Shown here piece by piece: positions 9,390-16,508 of a stretch of 32,421 bases of DNA. This stretch comes from an uncultured Spirochaetaceae bacterium (GTDB lineage: Bacteria > Spirochaetota > Spirochaetia > Treponematales > Treponemataceae), in NCBI GenBank assembly GCA_902792795.1, contig CADBBB010000026.1:1-32421 (forward strand), read 5' to 3'. Under the pieces are notes generated by a model. The model searched no databases and was not told the DNA's origin. It saw only the letters and a list, made by a program, of their open reading frames with translations. Numbering within the stretch: position 1 is the first letter of the stretch; each line of letters begins with the position of its first letter. The translations under genes and the position numbers were made by a program.

Positions 9390-9848
9390 TTATGCTCGCA
9401 AAAATTTTGCTTTAGCAATGTCTTCGTATTTGTAAGTCTTTTTTTCGCCCTCGCAGTCAAGCGTGACGGAAGACTTGTCCGAGCTTTCTATCGTTCCCGA
9501 AACCCAGTCGGAAACGTTCTTGTCCCAAACGCGGATTTCCGTTCCCTTAAAAAGCGCGAATTCCGCCGCGTTCTTAATGTTGCGGTCCGTTCCCGGCGAA
9601 GTGAGCTCCATGTAAGTGTCGTCCGTTCCAAGCAAGGCCTCAAGGCGCGGCAAAAGGGCGCGGTGGACCTTTGAGCAGTCCTCCACCCCGATCGTTTGCG
9701 CGGGGTCTTGGCTCGCGATTACGGCGCTTATTTTTACGGTAGTCTTTTGCGGAATGATTTTAAGGTCCACAAGGACATAGCCCATCGACCGGACCAAGGG
9801 CTCGCAGTCTGCGTAATGCGGAATTGTGTTTAGGTCAATAAAATCCAT
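9390..9848 (-). CDS. rimP: Ribosome maturation factor RimP
   Basis: Assists early 30S assembly. The 152-residue product shows the two-domain RimP pattern: an N-terminal alpha/beta domain (CEPLVRSMGYVLVDLKI), the family signature ELTSPGTDRNIK (usual form VSSPGxDRPL), and a C-terminal SH3-like barrel (KGTEIRVWDK ... SVTLDCEGEKKTYKYEDIAKAKF). It lies directly upstream of nusA, the standard arrangement. The ATG at 9848 has only a weak ribosome binding site (GGAACC), immediately after the U-tract of the leader terminator. It is the first gene of the operon. Confidence 0.93.
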   Translation of the reverse strand: MDFIDLNTIPHYADCEPLVRSMGYVLVDLKIIPQKTTVKISAVIASQDPAQTIGVEDCSKVHRALLPRLEALLGTDDTYMELTSPGTDRNIKNAAEFALFKGTEIRVWDKNVSDWVSGTIESSDKSSVTLDCEGEKKTYKYEDIAKAKFLRA

Positions 9849-9861
9849 CTAATTTGGTTCC

Positions 9862-9888
9862 AAAAAAAAAGACCTGCTCGCGCAAGTC
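9862..9888 (-). terminator. Terminator-like hairpin in the rimP leader (candidate attenuator)
   Basis: On the minus strand, GACTTGC-GCGA-GCAGGTC (9888 to 9871) forms a 7-bp stem, including one U-G pair, with a 4-nt loop. It is followed directly by nine U (9870 to 9862). It lies between the promoter at 9921-9949 and the rimP ATG at 9848, so transcripts of the whole operon must pass it. The stem is short, as expected of a terminator needing help from a factor such as NusA. Regulation is inferred; the hairpin and U-tract are seen directly. Confidence 0.75.
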
Positions 9889-9920
9889 CACTTTAAAAGG
9901 AGATTAAAATGTACATGATT

Positions 9921-9949
9921 AACATAGCAAATATAGAAAATTTTGTCAA
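9921..9949 (-). promoter_or_regulatory. Promoter of the rimP-nusA-infB operon
   Basis: Read on the minus strand there is a consensus -35 TTGACA (9949-9944), a 17-nt spacer and TATGTT as -10 (9926-9921), preceded by TGC to give an extended -10. The start site would fall near 9914, leaving a leader of about 65 nt before rimP. It is back to back with the divergent rmlD promoter, and the two -35 boxes are 27 nt apart. Confidence 0.82.
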
Positions 9950-9976
9950 TAGCGCGCATGAAAAAAAAGCGCGCGA

Positions 9977-10005
9977 TTGAACAAGACGCGGATTTTCGCT
10001 ATAAT
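9977..10005 (+). promoter_or_regulatory. Promoter of the rmlD-rmlB operon, predicting a leaderless mRNA
   Basis: TTGAAC (9977-9982), a 17-nt spacer and a perfect TATAAT (10000-10005). The usual start point, about 7 nt after the -10 box, falls on the A of the ATG at 10012. No ribosome binding site precedes that ATG. The first gene would therefore be translated from a leaderless transcript, unless a promoter further upstream is used. Confidence 0.8.
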
Positions 10006-10011
10006 GCGCCT

Positions 10012-10965
10012 ATGGTTTGGGTTATCGGTTCCACAGGAATGTTGGGCGCGGAAGTATGCGGCCTCTTGCAAAAAAACAAGGTTCAGTTTGCGGGAACGTC
10101 AAGCGACGTTGACGCGCGCGACTACAAGGCGCTCAAATCATTCGCCGACAAGTGGGAACGGGAAAACTACCTGGCCGCCCACCAAAAAGGAACGGCGGGA
10201 CGAATCCAGTGGATTGTCAACTGCTCGGCCTACACCGCCGTTGAAAAAGCCCAAAACGACAAGAAGGCGGCCCAAGAGCTCAACGCCGACGCGGCCCGCA
10301 ACATCGCGCGCGTGGCCAGGGAAATAGGAGCCAAGCTCATCCACATTTCCACCGACTATGTTTTTGACGGAACGGCAAATTCCCCATACAAGGAAAGCGA
10401 CACCAAAAATCCGCTTGGCGTTTACGGCCAGACCAAAAGCGACGGCGAAGACGAAATCCAAAAAACGATGACGCAATATTTCATCATAAGGACTTCCTGG
10501 CTCTACGGCTACGGCCGCCCAAACTTTGTCTACACAATGGCCAAGCTCATGAATACAAAAGAAGAAATCAAAGTGGTAAACGACCAGAGGGGATGCCCCA
10601 CCTTCACCGCCGACTTGGCGGAAACGATTTTGCTTATAATAAAAAGCTCGCAAAAGGCGGGATCAAGCATTTTCAGCAAGGAGACCGTTCCCTACGGCAT
10701 CTACCATTTTACGGACGCGGGCGAAACGACATGGTTTGACTTTGCGGTGGAAATCCAGCGCCTATTAAAAAAGCGCAAAAAGCTTTCCGGCAATTGCAGG
10801 GTCACGCCCTGTTCCACCGAGGAATATGGAGCCAAGGTGGAGCGGCCGGCCTACTCGGTCTTGAGCAAGGAAAAAATTTGCTCCGTCCTCAAGATAAAAA
10901 TTCCAAAGTGGCAGGACAGCTTGGAGCGCTTCATCAAGGACGCGCGCTTCGAGATGCCCCAATAA
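10012..10965 (+). CDS. rmlD: dTDP-4-dehydrorhamnose reductase (RmlD)
   Basis: Last step of dTDP-L-rhamnose synthesis: NAD(P)H-dependent reduction of dTDP-4-dehydro-L-rhamnose. The 317 residues show an N-terminal Rossmann motif (VWVIGSTGMLGAEV), NCSAYTAVEKA, HISTDYVFDG, the catalytic YxxxK as YGQTK, and RTSWLYG, all typical of RmlD within the extended SDR family. The frame is open to 9943, but family alignment starts at MVWVIG and the promoter's -35 and -10 boxes lie inside the extension, so 10012 is the start. Followed after 12 nt by rmlB. The companion genes rmlA and rmlC are not in this window. Confidence 0.93.
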   Translation: MVWVIGSTGMLGAEVCGLLQKNKVQFAGTSSDVDARDYKALKSFADKWERENYLAAHQKGTAGRIQWIVNCSAYTAVEKAQNDKKAAQELNADAARNIARVAREIGAKLIHISTDYVFDGTANSPYKESDTKNPLGVYGQTKSDGEDEIQKTMTQYFIIRTSWLYGYGRPNFVYTMAKLMNTKEEIKVVNDQRGCPTFTADLAETILLIIKSSQKAGSSIFSKETVPYGIYHFTDAGETTWFDFAVEIQRLLKKRKKLSGNCRVTPCSTEEYGAKVERPAYSVLSKEKICSVLKIKIPKWQDSLERFIKDARFEMPQ

Positions 10966-10977
10966 CAGGAGAACGAC

Positions 10978-12108
10978 ATGAGAAAACTTAAGAACATTTT
11001 GGTCACAGGCGGAGCGGGCTTCATCGGAAGCAATTTCATCCGCTGCCTTTTTGGCATGAGCGCGTCGGGCAAAAAGGAATTCAATTTTGACGATTTTTCC
11101 GGCCGCGTCGTGAACCTCGACTCCTTGACTTACGCGGGCAATTTGGAAAATCTCGCCGACGTGGAAGAAAAGTACGGAAAAGCGGCCGGCTCCGCCCAGC
11201 GCTACTTCTTTGAGCGCGCCGACATTTCCGACCGCGCCGCCGTCGAGCGCATTTTCAAGCAATACGACATCGACACGGTGGTCCACTTTGCCGCCGAAAG
11301 CCACGTTGACCGCTCCGTTTTGGACCCGGAGGCCTTTGTGCGGACGAACGTTTTGGGCACATACACGCTTTTGGACGCCGCCAAAAATTACTGGGGCTGC
11401 TCGCTGGACAAGGCGCGCGACGACGTTTTGTTCCACCACATATCGACCGACGAAGTTTACGGCTCTCTTGGCCCGACAGGCTACTTTACCGAGACGACGC
11501 TCTACGACCCCCGCAGCCCCTACTCGGCTTCAAAGGCCTCCAGCGACCACTTGGTTTTCGCCTACCACCACACATTCGGCCTTCCGACAACGCTTTCAAA
11601 CTGCACCAACAACTACGGCCCCTACCAGTTCCCCGAAAAACTGATTCCGCTAATGATACTCAACATTTCGCAGGGAAAGAACCTTCCCGTATACGGCGAA
11701 GGAAAGAACATCCGCGACTGGATTTACGTGGAAGACCACAACCGGGCGGTCTGGCTTATTTTGAAAAACGGCAAGAACGGCCAAAAATACAACATCGGCG
11801 GCGAAAACGAATGGCAGAACGTCCAGCTTTTGGACAAGCTGATTGAAATCGCTTCGCAAAAATTGGGCAAAGACCCCGCCGCCGTCCGCCAGACAATCGT
11901 CCACGTAAAGGACCGCCCCGGCCACGACGCGCGCTACGCGATCGACTGTTCCAAAATCAAGGCCGAGCTTGGCTGGAAGCGCGAGATGACCTTTGAGCAA
12001 GGCCTTGAGCTTACGGTTGACTGGAACTTGAACAACAAGGATTGGATTTCTCACATCCAAAGCGGCGACTACCTAAAGTGGGTCGAAAAAAATTATTCCG
12101 CGCGATGA
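10978..12108 (+). CDS. rmlB: dTDP-glucose 4,6-dehydratase (RmlB)
   Basis: Converts dTDP-glucose to dTDP-4-dehydro-6-deoxyglucose, the second step toward dTDP-rhamnose for surface glycans. The 376 residues contain the NAD-binding GGAGFIGSNF, HFAAESHVDRS, the Thr-Asp-Glu catalytic stretch STDEVYG, YxxxK as YSASK, NNYGPYQFPEKLIPL and the late motif RPGHDARYAID. Residues after GGAGFIGSNF include a short extra segment before VNLDSLTYAGN. The ATG at 10978 has AGGAG 8 nt upstream. The stop codon overlaps the next gene's ATG by 4 nt (ATGA). Confidence 0.97.
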   Translation: MRKLKNILVTGGAGFIGSNFIRCLFGMSASGKKEFNFDDFSGRVVNLDSLTYAGNLENLADVEEKYGKAAGSAQRYFFERADISDRAAVERIFKQYDIDTVVHFAAESHVDRSVLDPEAFVRTNVLGTYTLLDAAKNYWGCSLDKARDDVLFHHISTDEVYGSLGPTGYFTETTLYDPRSPYSASKASSDHLVFAYHHTFGLPTTLSNCTNNYGPYQFPEKLIPLMILNISQGKNLPVYGEGKNIRDWIYVEDHNRAVWLILKNGKNGQKYNIGGENEWQNVQLLDKLIEIASQKLGKDPAAVRQTIVHVKDRPGHDARYAIDCSKIKAELGWKREMTFEQGLELTVDWNLNNKDWISHIQSGDYLKWVEKNYSAR

Positions 12109-13661
12109 GCTTTATGAAAAAATTCTTCGCAGTTTTAGCCGCGTTTTTTTTGGCCGCCTCCCTTTGGCCTCAAGCGGAACAAGCGCAATCCGAGGACATT
12201 CCGCAAGCCCAAGACGAAGCTCCCCAAACATTCACAATCCGCAAAGTCGTCTTTGACCCCCAAGGCGGAACAAAAATTTCCGCGCTAAAACGGAATATAA
12301 AAATTCAAGAAGGCCGCTCATTCCAAAGCCGCCAAGAGCTTGACGCCTACATCGTCCAAATCAAGCAAGAGCTCATAAACAAGCGTCTTTTTGAAAGCGC
12401 GGAAATCGTCGCGCAAGAAGACGGCCCAAACGTCGACATCATGGTCCAAACCGTCGACTCGCGGCACTTTCTCCTGCTTCCCTACCCAAAATACGACTCA
12501 AACGAAGGCTTTGAATTTAAGGTCAAGCTCAAGGACGACAACTTTTTGGGCTTGATGAATCCGCTTTCATCCGACGTCTTCTTTCAATACGAGCAAAAAG
12601 AAGGCCGGGACGACGACTTTGTATCCGGAGCCAGCGTCCGCTACGAGCTGCCGTTTTCGCTCGGCCCCGTCCAAGCCTCGTGGAACAACGACCTTTCATT
12701 TAAATACGCCTTTGTCCGCCAAGAGCCGGAATGGAATTTAAAGACGGGGCTCACGTTCCTGCTTCCCTTCCAAAACTTCGCGCTCAGGCTTGACCTTACC
12801 CAAGGCTTTGCCCGCGACGCCGACTACAAGGTTTTTGGCGACGAGCTTTACTGGACGGAAAACGCCAAATTTTCCGTTCCGATAATTTTGGAGCGCTTTG
12901 AAAAAATTGGAAACCTCGTCTACACGCCGGCCGCAGAAATTGACTATAAGTGGAATTTGGACGGAATAAACGACATTGACGAAGACTTGCTTTCTCCGCG
13001 CCTGATTTTTTCGCACGCGCTTTCTTTGGGGCAAGTCAACTGGATAGAAAACTTTCGCAAGGGCTTTTCCGCGCGGCTTGAACAAAGCGCCGCCTATAAC
13101 TTCCAGCTGAACGAATTTCAGCCGGGCGTGAAAATCACGGCCAACATATTCGCCGCGTGGAAACGACTGGGCTTGAATTCGCGTTTCTTGCTTTTCGCCG
13201 AGCGCGAGCGGTTCACCCGCTACGGACACCTTTTGCGCGGCGTGGCCGACGACCAGTACTTTGCCGGCGTTCCTCATACGCCCAACGGATACTCGGCCAA
13301 GAGCGCGGCCGCCATCGCGCTCAATCTTGACCTTCCCATAAAAGTCCTTACAACCGATTGGGAAAATTGGGGCTATGGATTTTTGCGCTCCTTTAACTTT
13401 GAACTGCAAATCGCGCCCTTTGTGGACGTGGCGCTCGCCGCAAACCGAGCCACCGGCCGCGTCTTTGACCCGCGCGACGGCTTTTACTGCGCCGGAATCG
13501 AAGTCTTGCTATTCCCTCAAAAATGGAAGAGCGTCCAAATCCGGGCGAGCGCGGGCTTCGACATAGGCCGCCTCTTGCTAAAGGACAAAATCGACACAAG
13601 CTGGCGCGATTCAAATTCCAGCAAAAAAGAATTGACTATAGGAATCGGCTTGTTCTATTGA
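12105..13661 (+). CDS. Omp85-like outer-membrane beta-barrel protein with one visible POTRA-like domain
   Basis: Function not established; the architecture resembles small members of the BamA/TamA (Omp85) superfamily that insert or export proteins at the outer membrane. The 518-residue product begins with a signal peptide (MSFMKKFFAVLAAFFLAASLWPQA). It continues with a Gln/Glu-rich linker and a POTRA-like segment of about 75 residues (FTIRKVVFDPQGGTKISALK ... NKRLFESAEI). The rest has alternating aromatic and polar residues typical of beta strands and ends in Tyr, as outer-membrane barrels often do. BamA normally carries five POTRA domains, so this is not the main BamA. I chose the ATG at 12105, which overlaps the rmlB stop; an ATG at 12114 is also possible. 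A lipopolysaccharide or adhesin link with rml is speculation. Confidence 0.72.
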   Translation: MSFMKKFFAVLAAFFLAASLWPQAEQAQSEDIPQAQDEAPQTFTIRKVVFDPQGGTKISALKRNIKIQEGRSFQSRQELDAYIVQIKQELINKRLFESAEIVAQEDGPNVDIMVQTVDSRHFLLLPYPKYDSNEGFEFKVKLKDDNFLGLMNPLSSDVFFQYEQKEGRDDDFVSGASVRYELPFSLGPVQASWNNDLSFKYAFVRQEPEWNLKTGLTFLLPFQNFALRLDLTQGFARDADYKVFGDELYWTENAKFSVPIILERFEKIGNLVYTPAAEIDYKWNLDGINDIDEDLLSPRLIFSHALSLGQVNWIENFRKGFSARLEQSAAYNFQLNEFQPGVKITANIFAAWKRLGLNSRFLLFAERERFTRYGHLLRGVADDQYFAGVPHTPNGYSAKSAAAIALNLDLPIKVLTTDWENWGYGFLRSFNFELQIAPFVDVALAANRATGRVFDPRDGFYCAGIEVLLFPQKWKSVQIRASAGFDIGRLLLKDKIDTSWRDSNSSKKELTIGIGLFY

Positions 13662-14779
13662 GCTGAGGATTTCAAGGCGCCGGCAGAAACGGCGTTCTTC
13701 GCGACTAAAGCCCAGTATTGGTCTGGGCAAGATGCCGCCATTATTTCCAAAAGCGACGCGCCGAATTTTTCAAAGCCGTTTTCGCGGGCGCGCAAGGCCA
13801 TGTCGTAAAAGCCCTTCCAAACTTGCATTTTTCCAGCCCACGCCAAAACATCTTCGTAGCGGCCGCATTCAGAAAAAAAGCCGGCCAAACTTTCAAAAGA
13901 ATATTCGGGGCTGCGGTCGCGCAAAATTTCCAGCGTCCAAGTGAAGGCGCAAACAACGCCGTTGGCCGTCATGTTCCAAGCGTCGCGGCCGCGCCTTTGG
14001 CTTTTGTACAGTTCACCAAGCTCAAAATATGCCTTTATGGAATTGACGGCGGAATGCCTGTGCAGCATAAAAAAGTAGTCGACCAAATCCTTGCGCTTGA
14101 GCGCGGCGCTTCTTGCCATCGCGCGCTTGCTGGCGTCGTCCTTGTACAAGCCGTCGTCGGCCACAATCAAAAGCAGGCAGCCTTCCCACTCCTTTTGGTC
14201 GCCCATAGTCCGCGCCAAGTCCGCCATCTCATAGAGAATGTCAAACTTTTGCGCGGGAACGTCAAGCAATTCGCTTTGAGAGCGCGCGTTTTTCAAAAAT
14301 CGCGCCGCCATGTCGTATTCGCCTTCGAGCCTGTAAATCTTGGCAAGCAAAAAGTCGCATTCGGGATACTCGGAAAGGCGCTTTAAATATTCGGCGAGTT
14401 TTGGAAGAGAATTGTCAAAATAGTCCGCGCCGCGCTTTCCAAGCCAGTAATTCACAATTTCAAGCGCGTCATAGTCCTCGCGGCTTTTGAGCACGGGAAT
14501 CAAGTCAGAGATGAAAGGCCCCTTCTTTTTGACTTCCGGGGAATTGAGGGTGTTGCGCATGACATAGTTGTTCCACTCCAATTCCTTGGCGCGCGACTCG
14601 CGGGCGGCCTCGCACAAAGAAATGGCCTCGCCGTAGTCGCCCTTTTCAAAGGCAACTTGAGCCTTTGCCAAAACGCGCCAGCTTTGCTCGCTGACCTTGG
14701 GCTTTACGGGATGCTGGGCGGACAAAACGCCGCCAAGAACCGACAATATTATTGCGATAAAAAAAACTTTCCTTTTCAA
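13655..14779 (-). CDS. Exported TPR-like repeat protein of unknown function
   Basis: 374 residues. The N-terminus MKRKVFFIAIILSVLGGVLSAQ is a signal peptide with no lipobox Cys, so the protein is probably periplasmic. The body is all-helical with TPR/Sel1-like hairpins, for example VLAKAQVAFEKGDYGEAISLCEAA (residues about 36-60), LLAKIYRLEGEYDMAARFLKNA and AYFELGELYKSQRRGRDAW. No catalytic motif is visible. Its ATG overlaps the ispG stop by 4 nt, so the two are co-translated. The 3' end overlaps the Omp85-like gene tail to tail by 7 nt, with no terminator visible between the convergent genes. Function unknown; a protein-protein scaffold is the usual role of such repeats. Confidence 0.8.
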   Translation of the reverse strand: MKRKVFFIAIILSVLGGVLSAQHPVKPKVSEQSWRVLAKAQVAFEKGDYGEAISLCEAARESRAKELEWNNYVMRNTLNSPEVKKKGPFISDLIPVLKSREDYDALEIVNYWLGKRGADYFDNSLPKLAEYLKRLSEYPECDFLLAKIYRLEGEYDMAARFLKNARSQSELLDVPAQKFDILYEMADLARTMGDQKEWEGCLLLIVADDGLYKDDASKRAMARSAALKRKDLVDYFFMLHRHSAVNSIKAYFELGELYKSQRRGRDAWNMTANGVVCAFTWTLEILRDRSPEYSFESLAGFFSECGRYEDVLAWAGKMQVWKGFYDMALRARENGFEKFGASLLEIMAASCPDQYWALVAKNAVSAGALKSSAQ

Positions 14780-15861
14780 AGCGAATTAAATTCCTCTTCA
14801 AAGGCATTATCGGCATCTTTTTCGTCAATCGTTCGAATTATTTTTCCTTTTTTAAATATAATCGCCTTTCCGCCGGCGCCCGCGATTCCCAAGTCGGCGT
14901 GTTTTCCTTCGCCCGGCCCGTTGACCGCGCAGCCCATTATGGCCACCGTGACGTTTTTGTCGCTCGCCAAAAGGCGGCTCTGCCACTTCTCCACAAAGGA
15001 ATGAACGTCAAAACCCTGCCTGCCGCACCGGGGGCAAGAGACAATTTGGACGCCGCCGGTTCTTTTTCCGCATTCGCGAAGAATTTCGCGGCCGGCTATG
15101 ACTTCATTTTTGGGCGAGGAAGAAAGGCTCACGCGGATTGTGTTTCCGATGCCTTTTTCAAAAAGCCGCGAAAAGGCAAGCGTAGACTTTACCACGCCGC
15201 CGATAAGGGGGCCGGCTTCGGTGACTCCAATATGCAAGGGAATGTCGAATTTTTTGGCGAATTCTTCGTTGCATTCGACGGTCTCTTGGACGCTCGAAGC
15301 CTTCATGCTGACAACGACTTGGTCAAAGGCAAGCTCGTCAAAAACTTCGCATTCGCGGGCGGCGGCGGATGCCAAAGCCTCCGCGCGGCCCAATTTTCCA
15401 GCCTCGACAAGCTCCCGCAAGTCTTTTGGAAGGCTTCCGCTGTTCACGCCGATGCGAATCGCCGCGCCTTTTTGCTTGCAGGCGTTGACGACGGCCTCGA
15501 CGCGGTCGCGGCTTCCGATGTTGCCCGGATTTATGCGTATGGCCGCAACGTCGCCCTTTAGGCATTCCAAAGCCAGCCTGTAGTCAAAGTGGATGTCGGC
15601 CACTAGAGGCATTGAAGTGTTGGCGGCAATCGCGCAAAGGCCGGCCGCGCTCGCTTGGTCGGGAACGGCAAAGCGGATTATGTCGCAGCCAAGGCCTTGA
15701 AGCTCCTGGATCTCCGACAAAATCCGCTCAAATTTTGACGGATTGGAATCAAGGTCGTCGATGCCCTCTTTCCACATTGTTTGTATGGAAACAGGCTCGT
15801 TGCCCCCAACGCCAATCCGCCTAACGCGGCCCGCGCCGCCTAAAAAAACTGTTCTAGTCAT
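14776..15861 (-). CDS. ispG: 4-hydroxy-3-methylbut-2-en-1-yl diphosphate synthase (IspG/GcpE)
   Basis: Penultimate step of the MEP isoprenoid pathway: reduces MEcPP to HMBPP using a [4Fe-4S] cluster. The 361-residue product has the N-terminal TIM barrel (VRRIGVGGNEPVSIQTM, DIIRFAVPD, DIHFDYRLALE, RINPGNIG, IRIGVNSGSL) and the C-terminal cluster domain with Cys276 and Cys279 in CPRCGRQGFDV and Cys311 in GCAVNGPGE; Glu318 is the fourth ligand. All ligands are present, so the enzyme should be active. It is the direct, non-ferredoxin-fused bacterial type without an insertion domain. The upstream gap to atpK has no clear promoter, so it may be co-transcribed with the V-ATPase genes. Confidence 0.96.
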   Translation of the reverse strand: MTRTVFLGGAGRVRRIGVGGNEPVSIQTMWKEGIDDLDSNPSKFERILSEIQELQGLGCDIIRFAVPDQASAAGLCAIAANTSMPLVADIHFDYRLALECLKGDVAAIRINPGNIGSRDRVEAVVNACKQKGAAIRIGVNSGSLPKDLRELVEAGKLGRAEALASAAARECEVFDELAFDQVVVSMKASSVQETVECNEEFAKKFDIPLHIGVTEAGPLIGGVVKSTLAFSRLFEKGIGNTIRVSLSSSPKNEVIAGREILRECGKRTGGVQIVSCPRCGRQGFDVHSFVEKWQSRLLASDKNVTVAIMGCAVNGPGEGKHADLGIAGAGGKAIIFKKGKIIRTIDEKDADNAFEEEFNSL

Positions 15862-15873
15862 AAAACGATGCTA

Positions 15874-15910
15874 CGAGAATTGACTGGCGCCTTGCGACAG
15901 TTAATTCTCG
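15874..15910. repeat. Inverted repeat between atpK and ispG
   Basis: The arms cgagaattgactg (15874-15886) and cagttaattctcg (15898-15910) pair over 13 bp with one non-Watson-Crick position and an 11-nt loop. The odd position is a G-U pair if read from the plus strand and a C-A mismatch from the minus strand. No U-tract follows. It stands 1 nt from a second, perfect hairpin that overlaps the atpK stop. Confidence 0.75.
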
Positions 15911-15911
15911 C

Positions 15912-15943
15912 GTTTGCTAATTTGCGTCAGCAAATTAGCAAAC
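15912..15943 (-). promoter_or_regulatory. Perfect 14-bp hairpin overlapping the atpK stop codon
   Basis: The arms gtttgctaatttgc (15912-15925) and gcaaattagcaaac (15930-15943) are exact reverse complements with a 4-nt loop. The last codons and stop of atpK (15935-15937) lie inside one arm. There is no U-tract. It may block 3' exonucleases or act as a processing boundary after the ATPase operon; this is inferred. Confidence 0.75.
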
Positions 15944-16372
15944 TATCATGCCGAATACCATGCTGAACAAAGCGATGGTTTCGCAAAGACCTACTACCAT
16001 GATGTAGTTGGTGAAGCCTTTTCCTGTTTCGCCAAGAGCGTCAGAACCGGCGGCGCCGGCCTTTCCCTGGGCGATGGCTGACATGCACATTGACAAGCCG
16101 CAGGCGAATCCCAAGCCCAGCAAAAAGCACTGCTTGGCGATGTCGGCGCCTTGGGCGGCGGCCAACATAGACTGCATCAACAAGAAGCCGTAGATTGTCT
16201 GCGTCAAAGGAGCGCCGGCAAAAACGACCAACAAGAAGGGGGCGGGCTTGTTGTTCAAGTAGCACCTCTTCCAAGAGCCGATGGCTCCCTGTCCGGCAAT
16301 TCCGATTCCAATCGCGCTTCCCAAAGCTGCAATGCCCATAACAACACCGGCTCCAATCATACCCCAGTTCAT
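15935..16372 (-). CDS. atpK: V-type ATPase membrane rotor subunit K (c-ring)
   Basis: Forms the ion-carrying membrane ring. The 145 residues form four transmembrane helices, a duplicated hairpin: about 4-27, 45-72, 78-103 and 121-144. Helix 4 carries the ion-binding Glu131 (VVGLCETIALF), while helix 2 has Gln58 at the equivalent place, giving one carboxylate per four helices. Thr57, Gln58, Gln102 and Glu131 match in spacing the Na+ ligands Thr64, Gln65, Gln110 and Glu139 of Enterococcus hirae NtpK (remembered from the published structure). Na+ rather than H+ transport is therefore plausible. The ATG has AAGGAG 5 nt upstream. It is the last gene of the ATPase operon. Confidence 0.93.
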   Translation of the reverse strand: MNWGMIGAGVVMGIAALGSAIGIGIAGQGAIGSWKRCYLNNKPAPFLLVVFAGAPLTQTIYGFLLMQSMLAAAQGADIAKQCFLLGLGFACGLSMCMSAIAQGKAGAAGSDALGETGKGFTNYIMVVGLCETIALFSMVFGMIVC

Positions 16373-16383
16373 AATTTCTCCTT

Positions 16384-16496
16384 AACCGTCATTGCGGTTT
16401 GCCGCATTTCGCGGCGTTTATATTTTCATTTTTTAGGCGGAACAAGCCCGCCTTTGTTCCATTGTTACAAGCCGCCAAAAGCTCGCTCCCGGCGGC
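16384..16496 (-). repeat. Cluster of small hairpins between atpI and atpK
   Basis: The gap from 16373 to 16508 contains four short perfect stems: aaccg/cggtt (16384-16399), gccgc/gcggc (16401-16415), aggcgg/ccgcct (16435-16453) and gccgcc/ggcggc (16471-16496). None has a U-tract on the minus strand. The rotor subunit K is needed in about ten copies per complex, so structure just upstream of atpK could stabilise or process its mRNA separately. That role is inferred. No promoter is obvious in this gap. Confidence 0.5.
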
Positions 16497-16508
16497 AGCC
16501 AAAATCGC

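Noticed and set aside
9909..9980. A 23-codon plus-strand reading frame (MYMINIAN...) preceded by AGGAG
   Set aside because: No plus-strand promoter lies upstream and the rmlD promoter begins within its end; AGGAG is probably chance.
9943..10011. Upstream extension of rmlD by 23 codons
   Set aside because: The promoter boxes lie inside it and the family starts at MVWVIG.
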